A stretch of 7,485 nucleotides of DNA from Deltaproteobacteria bacterium (lineage in GTDB: Bacteria; Desulfobacterota; DSM-4660; Desulfatiglandales; HGW-15), in contig JAFGPH010000316.1 in assembly GCA_016926135.1 (NCBI GenBank), positions 1-7,485 on the forward strand, given 5' to 3'. Shown here in pieces: positions 1-6,949 of this stretch (within the stretch, counting starts at the first letter, position 1; every line of letters starts with the position of its first letter). The notes beneath the pieces were generated by a model. The model was not told the origin of the DNA and did no database searches. It saw nothing but the letters and a program-made list of their open reading frames with translations. The position numbers and the translations under genes were made by a program.

Positions 1-90
1 CAAGGCCTGTGAAATCCCGAGGACCGAGGCGTACATGCCCGTACGCCGCAGGGACGAGGGATGAGCGTAACGCAGCGGATGATGTTTAAT
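1..90. repeat. Putative interspersed hairpin element with stacked G·A mismatches
   Basis: No convincing gene lies here. The sequence folds into one long imperfect hairpin from 14 to 62. The apical stem is 28-34 (GGCGTAC) with 41-47 (GTACGCC), a perfect 7 bp around loop ATGCCC. The basal stem is 14-18 (ATCCC) with 58-62 (GGGAT). Between them, 19-20/56-57 and 22-23/53-54 oppose GA with GA, separated by the G21-C55 pair, and 24-25/51-52 pair CC with GG. A third G·A-like step lies near 26-27/48-50 with one bulged base. A small GCG-TAA-CGC hairpin follows at 65-73. From memory, similar units occur in many copies between genes in Desulfobacterota, but this is unverified. It could act as RNA (leader, 3' end or processing signal) or as a mobile DNA repeat. 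It could also be the tail of an upstream gene, since one frame stays open to a stop at 62-64. The pairing is seen directly; the repeat status is inference. Confidence 0.45.
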
Positions 91-115
91 GGTGAATCGG
101 GGCTGACAGAAAGGG

Positions 116-143
116 TTGCAACAAGGACAGAGGTGGTTAAAAT
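116..143 (+). promoter_or_regulatory. Putative sigma-70 promoter for the M16 peptidase gene
   Basis: The -35-like hexamer TTGCAA (116-121) and -10-like hexamer TAAAAT (138-143) are 16 bp apart. They match the consensus at 4/6 and 5/6 positions. Transcription would begin near 150, leaving a leader of about 30 nt that contains the GGAGG Shine-Dalgarno at 169-173. The prediction rests on pattern alone. Confidence 0.4.
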
Positions 144-178
144 AGCTCAATCGAACTCTTCATCGCTTGGAGGTTTTT

Positions 179-3100
179 ATGCGTCTTCGTAAGGCGTTTG
201 CCGTACTTCTTGTCCTTCTTGTCTCGTGCGCGCTTTGCTTTGCCGAATCCGGGGATCACAAAATCAACATCAATGTCCAGGAGTTCACCCTCAAGAACGG
301 CATGCTGTTCCTGATTGTTGAACGTCACACCACCCCTCAGGTCGCCTGCAGGCTTTCGATTCGGGCCGGGTCGGCCCTTGAAGAGCGAGGGAAAACGGGG
401 ATCGCCCACCTGCTCGAGCATATGATGTTCAAGGGCACCGCAAACTTCGGCACGCTGGATCCCGAAAAGGACCGCGAGCTTCAGGGGCGTATCGAGGCGG
501 CCTATCAGGTAGTCCTCGCCGAGGAAAGGAAGCGCCATCCGGACCGGGAGGTCATCAAGGCCCGGCTTGCCGAAATGGAAAGGTTACGACTCGAAGTCCA
601 AAAAATCTATGTCCCCCAGGCCCTCTCGTCCCAGCTCGGCAGAAATGGCGCCGTGGGCGTGAATGCCTTCACCAGCAAGGACCAGACCCAGTACACCGCA
701 TCGGTTCCGTCGGACATGGTGGAGCAATGGTTCTCCATCATGAGTGAGCAGATCTTCGAGCCCTCATGGCGGGAGTTCTATGTGGAAAAGGAGGTTGTCC
801 AGCGGGAATGGGCCTTCCGGTACGTAAACAACCCCAATGGTGCGGCCTGGCTCGACCTGGGCTCCACGGCCTACCGGGCCCATCCTTACGCTAATCCCGT
901 GATCGGCTGGAAGTCGGACATGGAAAAGTACAGCACGACCGATGCCGCGGCATTTCACCGGAAATACTACACCCCCGGCAATGCGGTTTGCGTGCTCGTT
1001 GGGGACATCACACCGGAAAAGGCCAGGATGCTCGCAGAAATCTATTTCGCCCGATATCCCGCAGGGCAGCGGGCCCCGGAGACCGTGACCCGTGAACCCC
1101 TGCAGCAGGGGCCCCGCAGGAGCATTCGATACCTGAAGGGGGCGCGCACACCGATCGTGCTCCTCGGCTTTCATGCCGCTCCCATGGGTTCAAGGGACTT
1201 CTACGCCCTGGACGCCCTCACGATGGTGCTGAGTCATGGGCGGGGAGCCCGGCTCACCCAGGAGGTGGTTGAAAAGGGACTGGCTGTCTCGACTTGGGCG
1301 GCCAATCCGGACAGCAGGTACGCAGGCATGGTCATTCTAGGCGGATCCCCCAACGAGCCGCAGCAGGGCAAAAATGGGGAGACACCCCACGGCGATCAAC
1401 GCCGGGCCTACCTGGGGGCGTGTGAGGGCATGGAGAAACTTCTCCTGGACCAGGTGGAAAACCTCAAGACTCGGCCTGTTACGGAAGGAGAACTGAAACG
1501 GATCAGGAAACTCAACCATCGGGATTTCCTGGACCGGCTGCGCACCAACGAGGCCCTTGCCGGCACACTGGCCACACTGGAGGTGGAAATCGGGTGGAGA
1601 TACCTCACAACCTACCTGGAGAGGATGGGGGAGGTGACCCCCGCAGACATCCGAAAGGCGGCCGAAAAGTACCTCCGGGCGGAAAACCTGTCGCGTGTGT
1701 ATGTCATCCCGGGAGGCGAGGTGGAACAGCCGCCCGAGCCCTATGCCGAGGTCCGCTCTCTGGGCACTTCCGCCTCCCTGAAGGTCGGGAGGCCTTCCAG
1801 CTTTGTGAATCACTCGGCCTATCCCACCCCTTCCGGCTGGAAACACCCCCTCTCGTTTGACCGAAAGCCTTCCAAGATCGACTACCCCCCGGCAGAGACC
1901 GCCACCCTTCAGGGAACCAGGGTGTTCTTCCTGGCCGACACGACCCTGCCCCTCATCGACCTGACCCTCCTCGTCAAGGCCGGAGCAGTGGACATGCTCC
2001 CTCCCAAGGCAGGCATCGCCCCTCTTCTTTCCGGGACCCTGGTCAGGGGAGGTACGCGGAGATTCTCGCCAGCCGAACTGGCGACCATTCTGGACGAAAA
2101 CGCCATTGACCTCTCCTTGACGGTCAACGAGGAGGAGGCCGCAATCCGGCTCTCGGTTCTGAAAGAGGACTGGGAAAAGGGGCTCGAACTGCTGGAAGAG
2201 ATCCTGTTGCGACCCAGGTTCGATTCCAGGGTCGTGGACGTCGTCAAGGAACAGAGCCTGATTGCCCTGAAGAGACAGTCGGGCGATGCCCATGCCGTCG
2301 CCATGCGTGAAGGGATGATCTGGCATTTCAAGGGCCATCCTTACGGTCGAGATCCGCTGGACGGCCTCAAGACCATTCCTCAACTGACCGGCGAGGACCT
2401 GAGGGCGTTTCTGAGGGAGTACTTCGTCCCCGCCAACATGGTGGCGTGTGTGGCCGGGGACATTGAAAAGGCCAGGGTGTTGAGTTCTCTGGAACGTTTC
2501 CTGCGGGCCCTTCCGGACAAGCCGGCGCCCGTCCGCAAGATCGGGGACCCGCTCACCACTCCGCCCGTCGTGTCCCTGATCCACAAGCCCGGCCAGGTCC
2601 AGTCCCAGGTCTTTATGGTCCTCCCGGCCATGAAGCGCACCCATCCGGATTACTGGAAACTGGCCCTGCTCACGAGCACCTTCGGGGGCAGCGACTCCTT
2701 GATGTACACCCGTTTGAGGGACAACCTGGGCCTCGTCTATGCCGCAGGATTTTACCAGACCTACAAGTGGAATGCCGGTATGCTGGTGGGAATCATCGGG
2801 TGCAAAGCGGACAAGACCCCTGAGGCGATTCAGGAGACGGTTGAGATCATGAGGGGTCTCCGCAAGGACGTGCCTGGGGACAAACTCGAAGAGAAGCGAA
2901 TGGATGCCCTGAACAGCTTCGTCTTCAACGTGGATACTCCCCTGGACCTCACCGAGGCCTATGGTCGTTACACCATACGCAAGGAGCCTATGGACACCTT
3001 GTCCAGGATCCAGGATGCTTATATGGAGGCCACAAAGGAAGAGATCCTCTCCCTGGCCAGGGCTTACCTTAACCCCGGGCAACTGCAGGTCTTCATTGTG

Positions 3101-3217
3101 GCAGACGAGACAACCAGGATAAAAGCTTCAGACGGTTCGGAGACGACCCTCGAACATGCGTTGAAAACCCTGGCAGAGAAGCTCGCCTTGCCTTTTCGGG
3201 AAATACCGCTGCGCTGA
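179..3217 (+). CDS. Exported M16 family zinc metallopeptidase (fused, pitrilysin-type)
   Basis: This is a 1012-residue peptidase with two M16 halves in one chain, as in pitrilysin. The ATG at 179 is chosen because GGAGG (169-173) lies 5 nt upstream and a signal peptide follows at once; an in-frame TTG at 167 overlaps that ribosome site. The first ~23 residues are a basic start plus a hydrophobic run. LVSC (C17) could be a lipobox, or cleavage could follow A22, so it acts in the periplasm, perhaps tethered to a membrane. The inverted zinc motif HLLEH is at 77-81. The third ligand is probably E210 in VVQRE, with the conserved partner E203. Residues ~93-150 form a charged, probably coiled-coil insertion, so H81 and E210 are farther apart than the usual ~75 residues. 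The second half (~575-1000) has lost the zinc motif (GIAPLLSG at 612-619) but keeps the R847/Y854 pair typical of substrate binding. It probably degrades peptides or processes exported proteins; the substrate is unknown. Confidence 0.93.
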   Translation: MRLRKAFAVLLVLLVSCALCFAESGDHKININVQEFTLKNGMLFLIVERHTTPQVACRLSIRAGSALEERGKTGIAHLLEHMMFKGTANFGTLDPEKDRELQGRIEAAYQVVLAEERKRHPDREVIKARLAEMERLRLEVQKIYVPQALSSQLGRNGAVGVNAFTSKDQTQYTASVPSDMVEQWFSIMSEQIFEPSWREFYVEKEVVQREWAFRYVNNPNGAAWLDLGSTAYRAHPYANPVIGWKSDMEKYSTTDAAAFHRKYYTPGNAVCVLVGDITPEKARMLAEIYFARYPAGQRAPETVTREPLQQGPRRSIRYLKGARTPIVLLGFHAAPMGSRDFYALDALTMVLSHGRGARLTQEVVEKGLAVSTWAANPDSRYAGMVILGGSPNEPQQGKNGETPHGDQRRAYLGACEGMEKLLLDQVENLKTRPVTEGELKRIRKLNHRDFLDRLRTNEALAGTLATLEVEIGWRYLTTYLERMGEVTPADIRKAAEKYLRAENLSRVYVIPGGEVEQPPEPYAEVRSLGTSASLKVGRPSSFVNHSAYPTPSGWKHPLSFDRKPSKIDYPPAETATLQGTRVFFLADTTLPLIDLTLLVKAGAVDMLPPKAGIAPLLSGTLVRGGTRRFSPAELATILDENAIDLSLTVNEEEAAIRLSVLKEDWEKGLELLEEILLRPRFDSRVVDVVKEQSLIALKRQSGDAHAVAMREGMIWHFKGHPYGRDPLDGLKTIPQLTGEDLRAFLREYFVPANMVACVAGDIEKARVLSSLERFLRALPDKPAPVRKIGDPLTTPPVVSLIHKPGQVQSQVFMVLPAMKRTHPDYWKLALLTSTFGGSDSLMYTRLRDNLGLVYAAGFYQTYKWNAGMLVGIIGCKADKTPEAIQETVEIMRGLRKDVPGDKLEEKRMDALNSFVFNVDTPLDLTEAYGRYTIRKEPMDTLSRIQDAYMEATKEEILSLARAYLNPGQLQVFIVADETTRIKASDGSETTLEHALKTLAEKLALPFREIPLR

Positions 3218-3277
3218 AGGCCGGGACCGAAAAATACACTTTCATGGTGAACACGAAGCCGAGGAGACTTACCTGCC

Positions 3278-5032
3278 ATGATAGGACATGCCTCTCCCAA
3301 CCGAAGGCTCATCGAAACCGCCCTCGGGAATGCGCCTGCGGATCTGGTGATACGGAATGGAATCCTGATGGATGTCTACACGGGACGACTGGTGCCTCAA
3401 CGCTCCGTTGCCGTCGTGGACAGGTGGGTTTCCTATGTTGGCCAGAACGCCGACCACACCATAGGGGAGAAGACCAGGGTCATCGATGCGGAGGGAAGGG
3501 TGATCTGTCCGGGCTACATGGACACCCACACCCATCTGGGCAGCTACTGGGACATCGCTGATTTCCTCGCCTATGCCATCCCGTGCGGCACGACCACTTA
3601 CATCACCGAGGCGGAAAGCTTCGGATATGTCCGGGGCGCTGAAGGCTTCAAGGCCTTTCTGGAACAGGTGCGCCGCCGCCCGGTCAAGTTCTACTGTCTG
3701 ATTCCCCCTATGGTGACGATCAGCCCTGCGTTGGAATCCCTCTACATCACCCCTGACGAGGCCAGGGTTCTCCTCGAAGACGAGATGGTGATCGGCCTCG
3801 GAGAGTCCTACTGGCAGGGAATCGTCCTGACACCGAACAACAGGATCCTGGATCTCATGCAGGAGACCCTGCGGGCCGGTAAGTCGGTCCAGGGGCACGC
3901 CGCAGGGGCCTTTGACCGGAAACTGGCGGCCTATGCCGCGGCCGGCGCACTCTCCTGCCACGAGTCGATCTCCCCGGAGGATGTGCTCTCACGCCTCGAG
4001 CTGGGATACTATGTCATGGTCAGGGAGGGCGACATCCGGCGGGACCTGGAGATCCTGCTTCCCCTCAGGGACAAAGTCGATCTGCGGCGGGTGATCCTCG
4101 TTACGGACGGCACCAACCCCGATCTGCTGGTCCGGCAGGGATATCTCGTGGACGTGGTGCAGAAGGCGGTGGATATCGGGATCGACCCGATCAGGGCCGT
4201 GCAGATGGTGACCCTCAACCCTGCAGAGCATTTCGGCATCGACCATCTGACCGGTGGCATCGCGCCCAATCGTTTCGCGGACATCCTGCTCCTCCCCGAT
4301 CCCAGGCACATGAAGCCCGATCTGGTCCTGTCCGAAGGCCGCGTGGTCGCCGAAGGGGGAAAGGTCACGGTACCCCTTGAGCGGATTCCTTATCCCGGAT
4401 TCCTGCTGGAGACGGTGAAGATCGATCCCCTCAACCCCTCGGAACTGGCGGTCCCTGAAAACGCGGCCGATTCCTCAGGCGCCGCGAGAATCATGGAGAT
4501 CCAGCCCGGGGGGCTCGTCGCCCGGGAGGGCAAGGCAAAACCGCGAATCGTCAATGGTTGTCTGGAGGCCGCCCCTGAAAAGGATCTCCTGAAGGTCGTC
4601 TTCATCGAGCGTATCAGCGGCAGAGGCCGGAAGTTCATAGGTTTCGCAAGAGGATGGGGTCAGAGGGATGGGGCCGCGGCAACTACCCTCTGCTGGGAGG
4701 CGACCGGAATCGTGGCGGTGGGATCCAACGACCTGGATCTTGCCTCGGCCATCAACCGGGTGATCGAGATGCAGGGCGGAACAACCCTCTCCGTGGGCGG
4801 CAGGGTGTGCTTCGAGGTCCCCTTCCGCGTGGGTGGATTCCTCTCCGAGCTCTCCGTGGAAGACATCGCCGCGAGGCTTGCCCGTTTCAACAAGGAATTA
4901 CACGGCCTGGGATCGGTTCTGGAAGACCCCCACCTGACCCTTATGGTATTCACCACGTCGGCCATACCCTTTATTCGGATTTCAGAGAGCGGGTATTACC
5001 GGTTTCGGGAAAACGACTATGTGGGACTCTAA
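3278..5032 (+). CDS. Adenine deaminase-superfamily amidohydrolase, YerA-like, substrate uncertain
   Basis: This 584-residue protein has the size and architecture of adenine deaminase (COG1001). An N-terminal amidohydrolase barrel ends near 370 and the Ade C-terminal domain covers ~400-584. The start is supported by GAGGAG at 3261-3266. Metal-site features present are DTHTH (H84, H86), GLGE (E176), GHAAG (H207), CHES (H228) and TDG (D277). Several Ade hallmarks are missing. The DPHEIANV segment after GTTT reads TEAESFGY (110-117), the TDD motif is TDG, ERH is ERI (445-447), and the AHDSHN motif reads CWEATG (472-477). From memory, Bacillus subtilis YerA shows similar replacements and shares ELGYYV, TDG.xP and the late IP.IRI signature (here 563-568). 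It is therefore likely a deaminase or hydrolase acting on a purine-like or other cyclic compound, but calling it adenine deaminase would be unsafe. The peptidase gene ends 60 bp upstream with no clear terminator, so read-through transcription is possible. Confidence 0.85.
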   Translation: MIGHASPNRRLIETALGNAPADLVIRNGILMDVYTGRLVPQRSVAVVDRWVSYVGQNADHTIGEKTRVIDAEGRVICPGYMDTHTHLGSYWDIADFLAYAIPCGTTTYITEAESFGYVRGAEGFKAFLEQVRRRPVKFYCLIPPMVTISPALESLYITPDEARVLLEDEMVIGLGESYWQGIVLTPNNRILDLMQETLRAGKSVQGHAAGAFDRKLAAYAAAGALSCHESISPEDVLSRLELGYYVMVREGDIRRDLEILLPLRDKVDLRRVILVTDGTNPDLLVRQGYLVDVVQKAVDIGIDPIRAVQMVTLNPAEHFGIDHLTGGIAPNRFADILLLPDPRHMKPDLVLSEGRVVAEGGKVTVPLERIPYPGFLLETVKIDPLNPSELAVPENAADSSGAARIMEIQPGGLVAREGKAKPRIVNGCLEAAPEKDLLKVVFIERISGRGRKFIGFARGWGQRDGAAATTLCWEATGIVAVGSNDLDLASAINRVIEMQGGTTLSVGGRVCFEVPFRVGGFLSELSVEDIAARLARFNKELHGLGSVLEDPHLTLMVFTTSAIPFIRISESGYYRFRENDYVGL

Positions 5033-5072
5033 GACTGAAGTGATGGAGTAGCGGAGTAATGGGATCATGGCC
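5033..5072 (+). repeat. Degenerate 8-bp tandem repeat spanning the intergenic gap
   Basis: Read in blocks of eight from 5033, the gap gives GACTGAAG, TGATGGAG, TAGCGGAG, TAATGGGA and TCATGGCC, which share a TnATGGAG-like core. The array starts directly after the stop codon of the amidohydrolase gene and runs into the start codon of the exporter gene. The GGAG at 5053-5056 inside it is the best ribosome binding site for that gene. The period is visible but imperfect, so it is either a decayed short tandem repeat or chance in a short purine-rich gap. Confidence 0.45.
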
Positions 5073-5720
5073 ATTCCTTTTGCTCACAATACTCCAATGA
5101 CTGCATTGTTTTTTCATCTGCTCCAGGGCGCAACCCTCGCTCTCTCCGCCGCCATCATGCCGGGGCCCTTCCAGGCCTTCCTTCTCTCCCGTTCCCTCAC
5201 GCACGGATGGAAACGGACACTCCCGGCCGCCCTGGCACCCCTGATCACGGACGGTCCCATTCTCACCATGGTCCTGCTCGTGCTCACCCGGACTCCCCCG
5301 TGGTTCCTGGAGGCCCTCCGCATAGCAGGGGGCCTCTTCATCCTCTATCTGGCCAGCGGCGTCTACCGAAGCATCAGACAGGCGGGAACTCAGCCAGCAT
5401 CCGCCGAGGGAACATCGGCAAAGAGCCTCATGAGCGCCGTGGCCATCAATGCGCTGAATCCCAACCCTTACATCTTCTGGGGTGTCGTGGGCGGCCCCAT
5501 CGTCCTTTCCGCTTGGAGACAATCCCCCTCGCTAGGAGTCGCCTTTCTCTCAGGCTTTTTTGGAACCTTTGTCTGCAGCCTGGCTCTTCTCATCATCCTC
5601 TTCGCCACTGCCGGGAGACTGGATCCCAGGGTTCACCGCTTTCTCTATGTCCTCTCCTTTGCCGCCCTCCTCGCCTTCGGCTTCTACCAGACAGGAACGG
5701 GAATCGCCTTCTGGCTTTGA
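5067..5720 (+). CDS. LysE/RhtB family small-molecule exporter
   Basis: This 217-residue inner-membrane protein has about six predicted helices, near 12-34, 53-75, 83-102, 123-148, 156-182 and 192-214. Family marks are PGP at 32-34 in the first helix, a glycine- and alanine-rich second segment, and NPNPYIFW at 131-138, which corresponds to the NPK/NPNP..FW signature of LysE-type exporters. The family pumps amino acids or similar small metabolites out of the cell using the ion gradient; the substrate here cannot be read from sequence. ATG 5067 is preferred because GGAG (5053-5056) lies 10 nt upstream. An in-frame ATG at 5097 would trim ten polar residues but has no visible ribosome site. The gene follows the amidohydrolase by only 34 bp, so the two may be co-expressed, with the exporter removing a product or toxic substrate. 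That link is inference. Confidence 0.9.
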   Translation: MAIPFAHNTPMTALFFHLLQGATLALSAAIMPGPFQAFLLSRSLTHGWKRTLPAALAPLITDGPILTMVLLVLTRTPPWFLEALRIAGGLFILYLASGVYRSIRQAGTQPASAEGTSAKSLMSAVAINALNPNPYIFWGVVGGPIVLSAWRQSPSLGVAFLSGFFGTFVCSLALLIILFATAGRLDPRVHRFLYVLSFAALLAFGFYQTGTGIAFWL

Positions 5721-5758
5721 GATCTCCTCGCCGTCACCGCTTCCTGAGTCTTTTGCCT

Positions 5759-5787
5759 TTGACACCCTTTCCCCGTTTCCTTATATT
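5759..5787 (+). promoter_or_regulatory. Strong sigma-70-type promoter for the SPOR lipoprotein gene
   Basis: A perfect TTGACA -35 (5759-5764) is followed after exactly 17 bp by TATATT (5782-5787), which matches the -10 consensus at 5/6. Transcription should start near 5794, giving a leader of about 55 nt before the ATG at 5849. It lies just after the exporter stop codon, so the lipoprotein gene probably has its own transcription start. The first ten bases, TTGACACCCT, are identical to the promoter at 6868. Confidence 0.7.
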
Positions 5788-5848
5788 CCAGGGAGAAGGA
5801 CCTGCGCATTCACCGGATCTAACAGTCGTAACGCGAGGCAAGGAGCTG

Positions 5849-6781
5849 ATGCAGCGACCCGGCCTTATACCTCTCCTGGCTTTCTTTCTCCTGTCCTGTC
5901 TTTTTTCATGCTCCGCCCTCCCGACCCTGAACGATGAAAAGACCTCCCCGGTCGACCCGGCAAGAGCCAACGGGGACCCCGGGGTTGTGGTGGTGCTGCC
6001 CTTCCAGAACCTCACTTCCGAAGCGAATCTGGGTAACATCGTAAGAAAGAGCTTCTACAGCCACTTCACGACCAAGAATTACCGGGACATTGAATTGAAC
6101 GACGTGGACCGTGCACTGGATGTCCTTCAGGGCACCTCCGCCAACCCATGGAAGGATCTCCCTGCCACAGCGCTTGGGAAGTTCTTTCATGCGGATTTCC
6201 TGATCTATGGAAAGGTCCTGGAGTACACCAAGGTTTTTGCCGGCATCTACTCTCAGATTGCCCTCAAGGTAGAGGTGGAGATGGTGGATGCCGGGACCGG
6301 AGAAGGCTTTTGGTGGAAGACAGTCATCCAGCGTTCCCATGAAGGAGGGGTCCCCTTCAGCCTTCTCGGCATCATTCCCGACGCCCTGCGTGCCGGTTTC
6401 CATATGCAGAAGGAGAGGACCCTCGACCTCATCGAACGGGTGAGCAGGGAACTCGTGGAGGCCATTCCCGACGCGCCGCCTTCACGGGTCTCCACCTTTT
6501 TCCTGGACGTCCAGGTGGCCTCCTTTCTGGAGGAGGAATCGGCCCTCAAGACCCGGCAGGAACTCCAGGAAAAGGGCTATGCGGCGAGGGTCGAACCATC
6601 CAGGATTGGAGACAGGACATGGCATCGTGTCCTCCTGGGCCCTTACCCCACGGCGGCAGAGGCGGGAAAGGTGAAGGCCTCCATCTCGGAGGACCCGAAG
6701 TTCAAGCCCATTCTGATCCATCATCACCTGAAAACGGAAAAGAAAGGCACTTCCGCCGAAGACGTGAGGCGTGATCGGTGA
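5849..6781 (+). CDS. Lipoprotein with GNA1162/DUF799-like domain and C-terminal SPOR domain
   Basis: This protein has 310 residues. The ATG at 5849 follows AGGAG (5841-5845) by only 3 nt, and the signal sequence begins at once, which fixes the start although the frame is open far upstream. The first ~20 residues are hydrophobic and end in LLSC (C17) or LFSC (C21), either of which could be the lipidated cysteine; both have an unusual residue at -2. Residues ~45-208 resemble GNA1162/DUF799 or TolB-like envelope lipoproteins: VVVLPFQNLT (47-56), a DVDRALDVL helix, then HADFLIYGKVLEY (114-126) and a strand ending in a GTGEGFWW turn (149-156). Residues ~216-292 form a SPOR domain (FFLDVQVASF, alternating helix, then WHRVLLGPYPTAAEA), a fold that binds denuded septal peptidoglycan glycans. 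It is therefore probably an outer-membrane lipoprotein that touches the cell wall, perhaps at division sites. The partner system is unknown. Confidence 0.85.
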   Translation: MQRPGLIPLLAFFLLSCLFSCSALPTLNDEKTSPVDPARANGDPGVVVVLPFQNLTSEANLGNIVRKSFYSHFTTKNYRDIELNDVDRALDVLQGTSANPWKDLPATALGKFFHADFLIYGKVLEYTKVFAGIYSQIALKVEVEMVDAGTGEGFWWKTVIQRSHEGGVPFSLLGIIPDALRAGFHMQKERTLDLIERVSRELVEAIPDAPPSRVSTFFLDVQVASFLEEESALKTRQELQEKGYAARVEPSRIGDRTWHRVLLGPYPTAAEAGKVKASISEDPKFKPILIHHHLKTEKKGTSAEDVRRDR

Positions 6782-6867
6782 CGGGGTTTTCGATTTTAGA
6801 TCCTGGATTCTGGCTGATTGTCATTCCGGGCCAAACCCAGCACTGTTCCCATGGTGCCCGTTCGTGA
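6782..6867. other. Intergenic stretch with low-complexity AT-richer segment, no gene
   Basis: The gap between the lipoprotein and mutase-like genes runs from 6782 to 6949. Its first part has a short AT-richer, self-similar patch around 6785-6820, in which TCCTGGA and TTCTGGC follow each other with a 7-base step. ATCC-T-GGAT is a tiny palindrome there. I see no stem followed by a T-run that would make a convincing terminator, and no supported reading frame. The remainder holds the promoter at 6868. Confidence 0.4.
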
Positions 6868-6896
6868 TTGACACCCTCCGGCAAATCCCCTATGCT
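6868..6896 (+). promoter_or_regulatory. Sigma-70-type promoter for the mutase-like gene
   Basis: A perfect TTGACA (6868-6873) is followed after 17 bp by TATGCT (6891-6896), which matches the -10 consensus at 4/6. Transcription would start near 6903, giving a leader of about 47 nt. Together with the preceding 86 bp of gene-free sequence, this suggests the downstream gene has its own promoter. Confidence 0.6.
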
Positions 6897-6949
6897 CCCG
6901 TCCAGTTTTCCTCTCCACATTCACCGCTTGTTGTATCGGTGGGCCGGAC

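Noticed and set aside
2..64. Possible C-terminal end of an upstream protein (frame 2, stop at 62-64)
   Set aside because: Twenty codons without a recognisable motif, coincident with the hairpin element, are not enough to call a gene. A second frame is also open across the same bases.
1337..3082. A 581-codon open frame on the minus strand
   Set aside because: It lies fully antisense to the M16 peptidase, whose frame carries recognisable motifs. Its translation is rich in G, R, H, P and Q with no recognisable domain, as expected for a shadow frame in GC-rich DNA.
3235..3240. TACACT as a -10 box for the amidohydrolase gene
   Set aside because: It matches only 4/6 of the consensus, and no -35-like hexamer is found at the right distance, which falls on the end of the peptidase gene.
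3218..3277. Terminator between the peptidase and amidohydrolase genes
   Set aside because: No GC-rich stem followed by a T-run is present in the 60-bp gap.
3244..3561. A 105-codon + strand frame overlapping the amidohydrolase start
   Set aside because: It overlaps the start of the conserved amidohydrolase frame, has no ribosome site, and gives a translation without family features.
5207..5848. Upstream in-frame extension of the lipoprotein gene
   Set aside because: The extension overlaps the exporter gene in another frame and is low-complexity (S, P, R, H, L). A ribosome site and signal sequence fix the start at 5849, downstream of a strong promoter.
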